64,000 bases of DNA from NCBI GenBank assembly GCA_907164885.2, contig OU015491.1, positions 114,899,580-114,963,579 on the forward strand, read 5' to 3'. The notes beneath the pieces were generated by a model. The model was not told the DNA's origin and did not search any database. It saw nothing but the letters and a program-made list of their open reading frames with translations. Below are positions 1 to 11,517 of this stretch, piece by piece; positions within the stretch are counted from its first letter, which is position 1, and each line of letters begins with the position of its first letter. This DNA comes from Dolomedes plantarius. Taxonomy: Eukaryota; Arthropoda; Arachnida; Araneae; Dolomedidae. Both the position numbers and the translations under genes were made by a program.

Positions 1-1690
1 GAAATGGTTAAAGAGGTAAAAATTCTTAAAATAATATTTAATACTTTCTTAACTATACCATTTCATGAAAAAAATAGGGAAATAATTTTGATTTATTCTG
101 ATACTGTTCTTTTTCCGCATTATCACGAGGAAGACTAAGATCAATACATCTGACCAATGACTTCCTAGTTTGTTTAAACAGCTGTAATAGAAAACTACTC
201 ATATTTTACAAATATCATTTAAATACTTATTTGTAAAGTTGGTGTGGATGAAAGAATATATACTGTTTCCACACATGAAGATTTATTATAGTTAATAAAT
301 GTTTATCAAGTAAAATTTCTCCATTTTGAAATGACATGAGAAGAATGGAATTTGCACTGCGTGGTACATGGATTACGTAATATAATTTTAGCTATAGTGA
401 CATTATCAATATTTTAGAAATTTTAACGCTTGCCAGACAGTTTTTCATCTTTTTTTATACCCATTTTCTTCCTTTTTACCATGTCCTCATTTATCGCCAA
501 GAAAATAGTTGAATCACCTATAAGAATTTTACTACATTTTAAGACAACTAAACATCATTGAAATAAGCGATCTAATGTTTGTAGAAATAACACTGATTTG
601 ATAATAATAATAACTATTGTAACATAAGCGGTTATGATTGTTACAATAACATAATGAGATTTATTTCATTGATTTTTTCTGAATTTGTTACAAAAATATT
701 TTGCAAAAAAAGTACGATCACTAATGAAACTCATTTTGGCGTTCATCATTTTCTGCGTTTGAGAACTTTTAATGTATTTAAGAGAGGATTGTTCACACGC
801 ACATTGACTGATATAGTATTATGTATGTTTTAAACCTTTGCGGTTAGTTTTGATAAAACAAAATATTGCCCTCAAAACGGTTCTTTCATCAACAACCATT
901 CACTGTTACAAGGAATATCTGAAGAGCTAACATTTCCTGGAAAATTTTAGTTTCATTGTTAACTATATATTAAACCAGTCCAAAACTTTCTATTAGGAAA
1001 AATCTAGGAAATACTTCGCAGAACGGATTACTCCGTTGTATATAATATATTTGTATAACCAGGGTATTAAAATAATTCATTCATAGGTGCGCAGTAAGTC
1101 TTGTGTAATACATCTAGTACTTTTAAACGACAATTTTAAGAGACATCCCATAATCTAAATGCCCAAAAGTTTCAGATAACGAAGGGTTTCTGCATTTACG
1201 TTCCGAACTCACGAGAGTTCAGTATTACGTTACGTGAACTCCCATGGTTGACATTAGAGTATGTAATAGTTTTAAATAGGGGAGGCTAATTGGAATAATT
1301 AATTGAACTAATTACTTAAAATGACAAATAAAAATGATATGTTGCGTAGTTTATAAAATATAACAAGGCCATTCTGATTGAATTAATAGACGGATTTATT
1401 AGACAAACACAAATACAATCAATACATTACATCTTAATTAAACTTGATTAACTAGCTTCAACTAACTCGACTGAGGCGTTAGGCGAAAACTTAAATTCAT
1501 ACAAATATATTAAATATAACTAATTCATCATTCAATTTCTTTCTTACAAACGAGGCAACTACGACCATTGAAGAATTTCGTAAATCTTAATTATTAATCT
1601 ATTTTTATCTAATTAACTATCATCTTGAGGCAGTAAGACAATGCATACATAGTGACCAATAAATAATATAACAAATACCTTATAATGGTA
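1..1690. other. AT-rich non-coding stretch, nothing recognised
   Basis: I see no coding region, transposon terminus or RNA gene here. Two small hairpins are visible: a 9-bp stem near 617-650 (TATTGTAAC paired with GTTACAATA) and a 6-bp stem near 1205-1220 (GAACTC/GAGTTC). The sequence looks like neutral intergenic or intronic DNA. Confidence 0.5.
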
Positions 1691-2000
1691 GCTACGTCGC
1701 ATCAGTCATTACCCCTCACGTAGGCTGGGAATACGTCGTTAGGAAACAGTTCTTTTGTTGAGACACTCTCATATATGCATTCAACTCTTTCGGTGGATAA
1801 CTGGGCTCACCAGGGAGGTGTCACAGTTCATCAGTCTGTCCGGCGAGTACCTTCGTTAACAACTATGTTCAGACGGTGTCTTTCAGTCGTCCATCTGGGG
1901 GCTGGCTAATACACTTGCAGCAAACTTCTTTTCTCATCGGATCTTTGATTCTCGGCGACGTCATATCTACTTCATGGCAGCTCAGATATAAGTCTGGTAG

Positions 2001-2075
2001 TCAGCTCTGCATCTGGAGTCTCTGGTCAGCTCTGCATTTCGAGTCTCAGGTCAGCTCTGCATCTCGACTCTCGTT
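2001..2075. repeat. 25-bp tandem repeat, three copies
   Basis: Three imperfect copies of a 25-bp unit beginning TCAGCTCTGCAT start at 2001, 2026 and 2051. They lie in a locally GC-richer block (about 1690-2490) that stands out from the AT-rich surroundings and could be the relic of an LTR or another element. I could not find matching termini or a coding sequence in that block. Confidence 0.7.
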
Positions 2076-2499
2076 TCTATCTGCCCCAAATTCTCTTGTA
2101 TCAATTCTCACTGGCTCCACCTTCTTATTTCTGATTAGCCATATATTTTCTTTTTGATTTTATTGGCTCCTACTTATTCTTCTCGATCATTCCATTAAAT
2201 CCTTCTCTTAGGGCATGGTGCCTATTGTCATTACCTCATTTTCCCATGGTATCCACAATCGGACTAAAGGTATGTCCACACTTGTGCGCTTTCGCTTTCA
2301 ACATGACGCACGGAGAAAGGAATGTGTGGCATGCGCAGAGGCATGCTTCACCACCTGCAAAATTTCAGGATAGCACATGTTTTATCGCAAGCGTATCCAA
2401 CCCGAGTGGATTTTCGTGCGTCATTCCATGCGCTTGTCTATTCTGCAAGGCAGTTTTCAAGTCAGTTTTCAGAATGTCGCAGTTCCTATGAGGCGGAAC

Positions 2500-2790
2500 T
2501 TAACCCTTTCAGGGGCAAAAACCTCCATCTTTTACACGGTGCAGATTTTTTCCCGATTTTTTTTAACCTAAAGAATCTTGAAAAATTTTTCCAGTTAAAG
2601 GTTGCAAAAAGTTTTTACTTCTTTAAACTGATAACAGATGGCAGTACTAACCATTTTTCTGCTCTTTTAACTGGAATACATTGAATGAAAGTGAAAAAAG
2701 AGACTAGATTTAGGAGTTTGCACTGTGAAAACGGCACCCCTCAAAGGGAGCCTAGCAAATAGTCATACAGAGAATGAGAGAAGAGAATAT
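2500..2790. repeat. End fragment related to the adjacent TTAA MITE
   Basis: TTAA followed by CCCTTTCAGGGGC at 2500-2516 closely resembles the left end of the full MITE at 2790. The segment also contains AACAGATGGCAG followed by a diverged ACT-type sequence, a motif shared in inverted orientation with the right half of that MITE (near 3745). No matching right end was found before 2790. It is probably a truncated copy or a duplicated end. The family assignment is inference. Confidence 0.5.
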
Positions 2791-2793
2791 TAA

Positions 2794-3873
2794 CCCCTTC
2801 AGGGGCACTATATCAAAAAAAATTTTGGGAGGACAAAACTTTATATTTGAAGAAATATTACTATTAGGAACATATTCTGTAAAAATTTTTAAAAATGTAG
2901 CTTTAGTTTAGCAGGAGGGGTGGTCCATTTTTGAACCATTTTTGAACGTGTGTTCTGACTGGCTAGACCTGTCAGAATAGGCGTTCTGACAAATCAGTTA
3001 CAATAAGACTAATTAGTTTGAAATATATATACATATACATATATATATTCATTTATTTATATTTATACACAGTATTTATCAAAATAATTATCTGTTCAAG
3101 AAAATAAATAAATAAAGGAAAAAGTATATAAATGAATGTATATAATGAAATGAAAGTAAGACTTATGTGAAGGAAAGTATAAAATAAAAGTAAAAAGTAT
3201 ATAAATGAAAGTATATAATGAAATTAAAAAGTATATAGTGAAAGTATGTAATGAAACCAAAATGTGTATAAATGAAAGTATATAATGACTGTAAAAAGTA
3301 TAAAACACCAGACTTGAAATTTTTATAGGTAATATATATATATATATGTTTCAAATCATCAGTAACATTCAATGATTAGCATAACAAAAATAATTTAATC
3401 GGAAAATTAGTTCAGTAATGTTTTTTTATGAATTTTTGCTGGAAAAAAACTAATTTACTAGTGATGCCACCTAGTGACAGCAAACCGTACATGCGCGATT
3501 GTCCATATTTGAACCACCAGTATTGAAATTACGTACGAAAAGAAAACGTAAGAAATTATGCAGATAAATTAAACTTTTCTATTTAAAATAAATAAGTAAC
3601 AATCTTAAAATGAAATTCCAGAACTTCCGTGCATCTGTATACTAACAACTTAGAAAAACTGGTAAAAACTTAAAACTACTAATTTCTGGTGTAAAACAAA
3701 AAATTATCCTCTCTGAAATTATAGACTCGTAGAGTGCTGCCATCTGTTGTTTCTGAAGCATACTAATGTGTTAAATGTTTACTGGAATTTACAGATACAT
3801 TCACCGAATGATTTAGCTTTTACAAAATAAATAAAATAGGTGGTTCAAAAATGAACCACCTCCCCTGAAGGGG
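2794..3873. mobile_element. TTAA-flanked MITE, about 1.1 kb (piggyBac-type termini)
   Basis: The left end reads TTAA then CCCCTTCAGGGG (2790-2805) and the right end reads CCCCTGAAGGGG then TTAA (3862-3877), so the termini are inverted repeats flanked by a TTAA target duplication. Subterminal sequence is also inverted: 'gaacca' boxes appear near 2925-2945 and 3842-3858. There is no transposase ORF inside. TTAA targeting and CCC-starting termini are typical of the piggyBac superfamily; Kolobok elements also use TTAA, so the superfamily is not certain. A LINE fragment begins right at its 3' TTAA. Confidence 0.75.
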
Positions 3874-3877
3874 TTAA

Positions 3878-4210
3878 ACGCTCTTCTGTAACCTCCTTAT
3901 ATATTTCATATACCTTTCTTCCTTTAATACTCCACTCCCACTCTTCTTGGCATAATTTTTTTCCATTTTTTTTCATATTTGTTTTGATCTTGTTCTTTGT
4001 CTGTTTATATCTTATACCTATCTCATTTAACTTAGTAGCAGCTTTTGCTGTCTCATCTGGCTCTTTTTTTCCCGCAACCCCTGCCTGCGCCTTAACCCAA
4101 TGTAGGTGAACCTTCATAATTTCCTTTATTATAATCACCTTAATTTCTTCTTTTAAATTTAATTGATCTTAGCGATTCTAAAGCACTCTTAGAATCCATA
4201 TATACATCAA
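3878..4210 (-). pseudogene. LINE RNase H and linker fragment (inverted half)
   Basis: The longest reading frame (stop at 3845) covers the end of RNase H (HWVKAQAG, then a DETAKAATKL helix) and the following linker, with GRKVYEIYKEV before the breakpoint. Upstream of its start, a frameshifted VYMDSKSAL motif (near 4170-4205) carries the second RNase H aspartate. The final residues after EERL come from the flanking MITE, not from the LINE. It is non-functional: a fragment, frameshifted, without RT. Confidence 0.75.
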
Positions 4211-4215
4211 TTCCT

Positions 4216-4430
4216 TAAGTGGAGATTTTAAGATTAACTTATAACAGGTCATGGTTGTATAGGGGAATATCAGCACCGATTCCATCAAAAAAGTGATCTA
4301 TGTAGTTGTGGGGAACAGCAAACTTCGAACAACTGTCTATTCAGGTGTCAACAGTTCCAGGAGCTTAGAAAAGACTTACCAGTGGATGTAGAGACATGGT
4401 GGAAAAGTAGATTCTTCGGGGATTATTACT
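4216..4430 (+). pseudogene. LINE C-terminal Cys-rich tail (sense half)
   Basis: Reads a GDF...LITGHG segment followed by a zinc-binding-like tail (CSCGE...NNCLFRCQQF...LRKDLP) and a stop at about 4428. It matches in layout the tails of the LINEs at 57.0 and 61.7 kb (CECGEGQTVEHCLF and CSCGEIQTVEHCLI). This supports membership of the same LINE family. Confidence 0.75.
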
Positions 4431-4560
4431 GAAGGCGTTTCGTAAAAAAAGTAGTTAGTATCCTTATGGATGTCCATATTCCTTCTTCTCACACTGACTA
4501 AGTTGTGTCAGTGTTTATTTTGTTTTCAACTTTATTTTCATTTAGTACTTTGTAAAAAAT

Positions 4561-6024
4561 ATTTATATGTATGTATTGTATTACTGAAGTCTGTGAAAGT
4601 AAACATAAAATTTAAATTGGATATGAGTGTATAGCGTGTAAACAATAGCGTGTAAGTCAATAATCAAAGTAATTAATGTTAACAATCAAAGTAATAGTGT
4701 TAGTTTGTGTTACTGAATATAGAATTGTAAAAATTTTTAAGTATTGAGAAATGTGTTAATAGAAAAAGTAAGTGTGTTAATTATAAAATGGTGGTGTTAA
4801 AATATTGATAGGGCAATTGTTAATTGAAATGTGTTAATTTATTGTGAAATGTAATAACAGAGTGAATTGTTAATTATAAAGTAAGAGTAATTGTAATTGC
4901 AATTCAATATAATGTGTTAGAGTTACTGAGAAATGTGATACTCGTGTAGTAAGGTGATAATCATAAAATAAATTGTTAATGAGTTAATAGTAAAGAAATA
5001 TGTCAACAGTAAAGACATGTAAGGTGTTAATTTTTAGTGTAAGTAAAAATAAAATAATTCTATGTAAAGTTATTGCACTGTCCAGATATTGTGTATTATA
5101 TATTATACCTAGGGGTAGTGTATGTTATGTATTATTATGTATTAGTTGTTTTTGTCTTGTTATGTTTTAATTATTATGTATTGTTTAGTGTATACCGTTT
5201 TGTTTAATGGTGTGGTTTAATTTGGCCCACCTAAATGCAGTTAAATTTCTTTTTGTACGGTTCGCTAAGTGAGCACTCCTTGTGTTAAAATTTGATAATA
5301 AATGTATAATCGAATTTAAATAAGATATAATAAGGACAAATTTATAAGTCCAGTTGGAACACGGGAAAATATAAATTAGTTTTGATGCTGTCGTTAGAAT
5401 TGACGGTTTAAGAAATTTAAGAAATATTTATGTTTTAGCACCTAATTAATAAATTAATAAATTAATAAATTAAGGAATTAAAATTGTTGCCACTGAAATA
5501 GATTTAAAAAACATAAAGGGATTTGATATTAAGAATTAAAATTTTTTAAGATATAGGTCGTCGCTTTTTGAGCGGAGGATGCTCTTATATAAACGCCATT
5601 TAAGCTCACTGTGTGGTCGGCAGAACATCTCGAATGTCGCAGTCTTAATATACCAGTGTATATACCAATATACCAATAAATTAATATACCAGTGTAATTT
5701 TACACTATATATTTAAGAGATAGAATTATAATAATAAGCAATATTTTTCCCTTTTTTATTCTTAGTATTTGTTTGGTTTTATTACTTCATAAACAAAACT
5801 ATAAATTGTAGTTATATTTCTAATAGCCAAGCATATAACAAAACAGGTCATCTGTATATTCCGTACCATTAGTTATTATTTTCTCTATTAAACTACATTG
5901 ATGTAGAACCTACGTGTATAAGAAAAATAATCTCTAATCGATTACTGAAGTATTAGATAAAATAAATAAAGTATATTTCTATTTATATTCATTTTTTAGT
6001 CTTCTCATTTAGATCACACACCCC
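4561..6024. other. AT-rich region with GTGTTAA-like iterations, unidentified
   Basis: Very AT-rich. From about 4620 to 5060 it is full of GTGTTAA/TTAATTG-like short iterations, which may be the 3' UTR of the LINE upstream; the LINE at 57 kb also has a long repetitive 3' region. A small GC-richer patch with a TATATAA-like motif lies near 5570-5640. No coding sequence seen. Confidence 0.4.
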
Positions 6025-6047
6025 GCACACACACACACACACACACA
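6025..6047. repeat. (CA)n microsatellite
   Basis: About 11 uninterrupted CA units followed by ATATGTAT. Confidence 0.95.
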
Positions 6048-6101
6048 TATGTATGAAGAATATGCAAGTAGCCGTATTACACATATTTATATACTGATCA
6101 T

Positions 6102-6452
6102 GGGCGCGGTAGCCCAGTTTGCAAGAACAGCGGGCCAGTGATCTGAACGTCCCTGGTTCGATGCTCGTCGCTGCAAATATATCGCCATGTTCACTAATGA
6201 TGGCCGGGACACGTAAAATAGAGCGAGCCTACAATGTCCTCCAAGTTCTCAAATTTACCTCTGGAGGTGCGGGGTCAAGTGTTATGGTCTGGTCAATTGA
6301 CTCGGTTCAAAATTACGGGACCAGTCATTTAGCCAAGTCGGACTCCGACCCTTGTGGTGCTAATTCAAAACAGGAGCCGCATCTTCATCGCCCATAGCCT
6401 TCGGGACTTGAACTGATATTATTGTCAGTCAAGGGGCATAAGCAACAGCAAC
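6102..6452 (+). mobile_element. tRNA-derived SINE (copy 1)
   Basis: The head resembles a tRNA gene with internal pol III promoter boxes: an A-box-like TAGCCCAGTTTG near 6110 and a B-box GGTTCGATGCT at 6155-6165. The body (6170-6420) is unrelated to tRNA and contains AGCCAAGTCGGACTCCGA near 6335, also present in the SINE at 47.4-47.7 kb. The 3' end carries short AGCAACAGCAACA units. It folds poorly as a tRNA beyond the promoter boxes, so this is a SINE and not a tRNA gene. Confidence 0.75.
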
Positions 6453-6938
6453 ATATACTGATCACCGTACCAAATTGGTATTCTAATTTTGTTGCACACT
6501 CATTGTTGCTTTACTTAAAATAGTGATCACCTTATTTTTTTTCAATAAGGAGGCACTTATTGCAAAGACACTCGCCTATAATTCACCGCAGTTTTGCTGG
6601 CCATTTTATTATGGTGGCACCATATAGGCGGACTAGCATTTCCCCCTATGAAGAGACGACACAAATGGAGACATTTTATTTATTACATTTTATTTATTTA
6701 ATTTAGACATTTTATTAACCGATTTTTTGCTTTACACTGTAAGGGTTCCTTTAGAATAGACAAAAAATAAAAGTCATGACAAAAAAATTAATGCATGTAA
6801 AATATGGTTACTTAAATGCAGATTATAATCTGTTTGCAAGGATATTTTGATAAGTTGTTTAGATTATATCATGAAATACAAATAATTTCTTAGCTTAGCA
6901 GAAGAAAAATTCTTGATAATCAAATGAACACTAATTCA
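6453..6938. other. AT-rich spacer, nothing recognised
   Basis: No coding region or terminus seen before the piggyBac TTAA at 6939. Confidence 0.5.
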
Positions 6939-7347
6939 TTAACACTAGAACCGCGGGACTTTCGATATACCTAGAACCGCGGAGCGGGTCATTTTGACCC
7001 TAGATTGTAAACTTATAAAATATGCACAAGCACTTAATTTATTTAACTAAAGCATTTTATTTTTTAAATAATAATCAATATTTCTCAGAATTTACATTAA
7101 ATAATTTATATAAATCATGAGAAATTAACTTAATTTTTACAAAATCGTATTATTTAAAATTTTATTTCCTTGAGTATAATAACATGTCTCTTTAACAAAA
7201 TATGACATAAATTTTCTAATTTCAATGGAAAAACAGAGTATCTCTTTTCAGCATGTTTAGACATAATTATAAAAATTAAAAATAAAAAATTTTATTAGTT
7301 ACTAAAAAATTTATCAGAACTTAGTTTTACAGATTGTAAAATCCAAT

Positions 7348-9165
7348 TTACTGTATGCATTTTGTACAAAACTGAGTAATAAGTTTTGTACATTTTCCAC
7401 AGATGGGTTCTTTAAATTTTGAACAGATATCTACAGTTTTATTTTCACATTTCGGAATGTGGCATCGGTCTCGTTTACGCTTAATTTTTGGTTGTCCTTT
7501 TTTTATTGGTTGCTTCACATGCTTTTTTTTCCACCTTTTTATGTCGAAAGAGAAAAAACGTTTCTCGCAATTTTTCGACCAAGTCTTGAATGAATTGCCG
7601 TCTACTAATAGATTTTCCAGTTACAGCTTTATATAAAACCCAAGCATTGATAACAGCAAGGTCCAAAATATTACAAAAAAAAACCTGCACCGGCCACCTA
7701 CGTGAAGCAGACTTGACTGTATATTTCCTTGCTATTTGTTCAATCACGCCCACACCGTATTTAGTTGCGTTGTAGAAAGCTACTGTATAACGTAGTTTTT
7801 TTGGGTTATCTGCAATTTCTACGTTTGGATGGAGACTACTTAGCAACAAAACGTTTTCATCTTTTATACCTTGATAAACAGTTAGACTCATGTCTTTATG
7901 GGTTAGTACTGTAGTCGAATACAATGTGGAATTTAACTTTTTTACAGAGACTAGTATTTCTCTTCTTGAGCGTTTTACAGTTCCTACAAGGCTGGTGTTT
8001 TTGGATTTCAATGCCTCTGCAAGCTTCAGTGTTGTGAAAAAGTTGTTCGTAGTGACATTTGTACCTTTGTTCTCATATGGACTTATTAGTCGCAGCACTA
8101 CATGTTCAGAAAGAGAAACGTTGGATGGACTTTGTTTATCTTTTCCAAGATACGGGAATCCATTTATCAGATATTTTGAGTCAAATCTGCAGCCATCCAG
8201 AACTTGATTCCACACTTATCTGGTTTGTTTGACATATATTGGATAAACCTACACCTAGCTTTTCTAGGAAATAACTGTTCATCCACAGTTAAATTAGGAC
8301 TTGGTGTATAGTTAGTCTTGCAATTTCCCATGAAACGATTCCAGATATCCGAAATAAGGGCAAATTTGTCTGTCTCTAGACGCTTTGATCTTGTTGATTT
8401 TATGTCGAAGCGAAAAAATCCCATTATTTCACGAAATTGGTCTTTTGACATTGCATTTTGGAAAAATGGTGGTCCTGAGTTCTTTGACCTCAAGCTATCC
8501 AGTTCAAGTCCTTTTGCACAATATATACCACGTGCATATAAAATTTATATAAAAGCATATATTTCTTCTAATGTTATATTCCATTCTCCTTCATGAATCT
8601 GCCGATGAGCTTCATCTTTAGTACATTTCTTTATGTGTTTCAATATCCATTCATCTATAGAAAGTCTCCAAGCACTTGAAGGACAGTTTTCAATAACATT
8701 GCATTTAGCATGTGGTGTTGGGCCCACCAACTTCTTTCAAAATATTACACTTCGATTTTCTTCCTCTATCGTTTGTTCCTAATTGAGCGACATTCCAAAT
8801 TGTCCCATCTTTGCCATCTTCATTATTTCCAACTTTGAATGTTATTGGCGATTTCTTTTTCAACTTTCTTTGCGTGTGTGTATCTTTTCTTGGAATATTT
8901 GATTTTTATTTTTTATCAGATAAATTACCATCAGTATTCTGATGAGAATGACCAGGTATTGTTAGAGCATTGCCAGAGTCATCTACACTTCAATTTTCTT
9001 CATCCGAATCCAATTTTTCTTCATTAGCAGGCAGGTATTCATCCTCACTACTCAAAATCAAATCTTGAGAATTCTTCTTTTTTTCGAACCTTCTGAATCC
9101 TTCTCAGATAATTGTTTTAAATATTCTAAAGCTTCCTGAACAGCAAGATTACCGCGGCGTGACAT
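7348..9165 (-). pseudogene. piggyBac transposase (frameshifted)
   Basis: Acted as a DDD cut-and-paste transposase. The natural start is the ATG at 9165 (MSRRGNLAVQEALEYL), giving an acidic N-terminus; the longer frame reaching 9327 adds unrelated residues. The body is split over several frames: 8545-8730 (SIDEWILKHIKKCT), 8167-8493 (MSKDQFREIMGFFRFD, then LTVDEQLFP), 7481-8215 (catalytic core), and 7348-7500 (C-terminal Cys-rich finger with CHIPKCENK, CGKC and CTKC). In the core the usual DNFFTS motif reads NNFFTT and the usual YNxTKxGVD reads YNATKYGVG, so two catalytic aspartates are gone. The last frameshift lies in an A-run near 7493-7505. Confidence 0.88.
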
Positions 9166-9420
9166 AGTTTTTATACATATACTAATTACAGAATAAAAAA
9201 ACTTCAAAAAATCTTCTAAATATTCGGAGTAACTTTTCACTGCATTCGACCGTAGTTCGTGCTTCAGACCTAATATAATGACCTTGACTGAAAAACCTTC
9301 AATATTCCCCCTTCTGGTATAGTCCATTTAAGGAATTCTAGGGTGGGGTAGAAGTACTTTACAGTTACAGTTCGAGAAAATGCATCTGTTTTTCGTCATT
9401 TGTGTAATAACATTTCTTAC

Positions 9421-9463
9421 GGGTCAAATTGACCCACTCCGCGGTACTAGGTATAAGTGTTAA
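9421..9463. repeat. Internal duplicate of the piggyBac right terminus
   Basis: GGGTCAAATTGACCC followed by ACTCCGCGGTACTAGGTATA and AGTGTTAA repeats the true right end (9598-9633). It matches the left end even better, because both contain a CTAGGTATA spacer. The original right end may therefore have been here, with the 9464-9633 segment a later extension. Confidence 0.7.
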
Positions 9464-9792
9464 TAATCGGAAAGTTATTTATGTTACGAATTTTTAAATT
9501 TGGTAAATTGTTGTTCACCTTAAAATATTAAAAGTCATAAAAGGAATTTTTTTTTCAATCGATACTTTTCACGTTGTGATAAATTAAACATCGTTTTGGG
9601 TCAAATTGACCCGCTCCGCGGTTCTAGTGTTAAAATAACAATCCTTATCTAGAGTTGTAAAAAATATTTAGCTCTGATAATTTTTTCTATTCAATCATTA
9701 TGACCGGTGAATCCCGAGAAAAAAAAATAGAAAAAAATATACAGTAATTACTTTAAAAATACATAAAATGATAATATAGTCATTTTAACACC

Positions 9793-10019
9793 CCATGGTA
9801 TGTTGGTTATCATCGTGACCTTCTACGGAGTTGGCTTCGGTTCAAATCCCGAGTTAGGCTTGGACGTTACCGTGTAATTTCCCCATAGGAATCAATGCTG
9901 GCTTACCTAAATGATGCTCCCATAATTAAGTATCCTCCATGACATCTTAGCGCTTATGGGGTGAATGTCGTGCAGACAAATGCCCGCAGCATTAGAAATT
10001 AAATAAATATATAAAATAG
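9793..10019 (+). mobile_element. tRNA-derived SINE (copy 2, different family)
   Basis: It has a canonical pol III B-box GGTTCAAATCC (9839-9849) preceded by a tRNA-like head with a degenerate A-box (TGTTGGTTATC). A non-tRNA body follows (ending CGCAGCATTAGAAATT) and then an AAATAAATA-type A-rich tail. The body shares nothing obvious with the SINE at 6.1 kb. Confidence 0.7.
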
Positions 10020-11370
10020 CTAATATTACAAAAAAATTAAAAAGTCAAGAATTAAAATCATATATCTGTGTTTGCCGTGAAAAGGGTGTTAAATCCAAAA
10101 TGGGCTAAAATCAGCTATCAAACCAGGCATGTTTGAAAAGTCAAGGGCTACTGCAAGGTAGAGAAATCTAAGTCCAATTCCACTCCTAAATAATTTTATT
10201 CATTAGGGAAAATTTGGGACATGTGATACAAAACATAAACATGTTAGTGTTAAAGGGGTTATGTCCCAATCAAGGACTTAACACTCTTCACTCAACAAAA
10301 ATAAAATTGGAAATATTTAATTTTAAAAAGATTCAAAATTAAACTTAAAAAAAACTAACTTTGTAAAAGTCGCATTTTTCAATTCTGTTTTTCTCAAAAC
10401 TATGATTTTGAACTTGACACTCTTTGCACTGCAAACACAGTTATAGAATCACGTGTTCTCGTTTTTTGAGACATTCCAAAGACATTATGCAATTGTTTTC
10501 ATTTACACTTTCGGAAAATACAAACACACAAAACTCCAAAAGAATCTATAATTGAATAACTTCAGATCAGACTGTTACATTTCATAAGATACTTTCATAT
10601 ATTGATTTTTCAGAGAGGTGATGTTTATTTAATTTCCGTTCAAAACTATTTCATTTTTTCGTTTGTTACTCTTCAACACAAATAACACATACTGTCATCA
10701 CGACCATAACATTAGTGAAACTTCCATCGCGTGCCAAATTTCTTAACACGCTAAGACAGATAAATGAGTGTAATAGCACTTTCTTGTACCTAATCCAACT
10801 AAACTCGGTGATGCTAATAAATTAATATGATGACATTCAACAGAGCACGCAATGCTGAAGAAACTTCAGATAAAATTGTCATAGGGGAAAAGTAATTGAA
10901 CGGAGAATACCTAACACTCTTTCTGAGAACTTGTAAATCCAGTTCTAACTCATTCGATTCTTGTATAAGGCCATAGTAATGTGATCATTAACATGCATAC
11001 ATATTTGTGTTTCTATATGAACATTTCTTCCATAAAGGAGGGGAACTATACATTAAATTTTCTGCTTTAGGTACTTATAAAATTTGCATTAATGTAATAA
11101 TTAAATTTTTACTTCTATCATTCTAATCCTTTTTATAGGGTATCATAAAGAAGTTATGTTTTATGCGTAAAATTATCTCTTTATTTTAAGATTGCAACCA
11201 ATGATATAAATTAATCGCTCATCCTTTTATTAAAACTGCTCAAATTATTTTCCCTCAATAAATAAAAAGTCTGAAACATTCATATTTTATAATATTGTCT
11301 AGGATTTTGATTTCTAAATAACTTATTCCAATTAATAAGCCTTCCAGGGGTAGTTTTCTACATTTCAGGC
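10020..11370. other. Unassigned AT-rich stretch
   Basis: No coding sequence. TTAAAGGGGTTATGTCCCAA near 10253 resembles a transposon terminus (compare the element at 25.1 kb), but no partner end was found. Otherwise featureless. Confidence 0.4.
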
Positions 11371-11443
11371 TAGAATATGCAAATGATTAGAATTTAAGCG
11401 CAATCGAACGACGGAGGAGGGAGAAATGGCATCTCAAACTCTG

Positions 11444-11452
11444 TATAAAAGG
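11444..11452 (+). promoter_or_regulatory. Putative TATA box of the Tc1-like element
   Basis: TATAAAAGG lies about 70 bp upstream of the transposase ATG at 11518, with a TTCCTCATTCGG stretch about 20-30 bp downstream that could hold the start site. This is inference from motif and position only. Confidence 0.4.
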
Positions 11453-11517
11453 AAAGCAGCGAGTTCCTCATTCGGAAATCGCATTTGGATGTTGGTAGTT
11501 TAGGAGAAGATTATGCT

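Larger units (their letters stand above)
3876..4560 (+). mobile_element. 5'-inverted LINE fragment (twin-priming type)
   Basis: The two halves encode adjacent parts of one LINE C-terminus but on opposite strands. On the minus strand, 4210 down to about 3878 reads RNase H residues (VYMDSKSAL, then HWVKAQAG) through to EERL. On the plus strand, about 4216-4430 reads on from GDF through ITGHG to a Cys-rich tail (CSCGE, then CLFRC). The homologous region of the LINE at 57.0-61.3 kb encodes these in one continuous frame. An inversion of the 5' part with a near-seamless join is the known signature of twin-primed target-primed reverse transcription. The 3' UTR probably continues beyond 4500; its end is not clear. 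Confidence 0.8.
6939..9633 (-). mobile_element. piggyBac transposon, nearly complete but dead
   Basis: A perfect 14-bp terminal inverted repeat (CACTAGAACCGCGG at 6943-6956 and its complement at 9616-9629) is flanked by TTAA at 6939-6942 and 9630-9633, the piggyBac target site. Just inside both ends is a GGGTCA-TTTTGACCC-like palindrome. A further right-type end lies inside the element at 9421-9463. The transposase is on the minus strand and covers most of the interior. About 2.7 kb is a normal length for autonomous piggyBac elements. Frameshifts and lost catalytic residues show it is inactive. Confidence 0.92.

Noticed and set aside
6102..6180. A tRNA gene
   Set aside because: A and B boxes are present but the cloverleaf does not close and a SINE body follows. 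The heads at 9793 and 47730 were rejected as tRNA genes for the same reason.
9058..9327. A separate 89-aa minus-strand gene
   Set aside because: It is the N-terminus of the piggyBac transposase with an upstream non-conserved extension; the natural start is at 9165.
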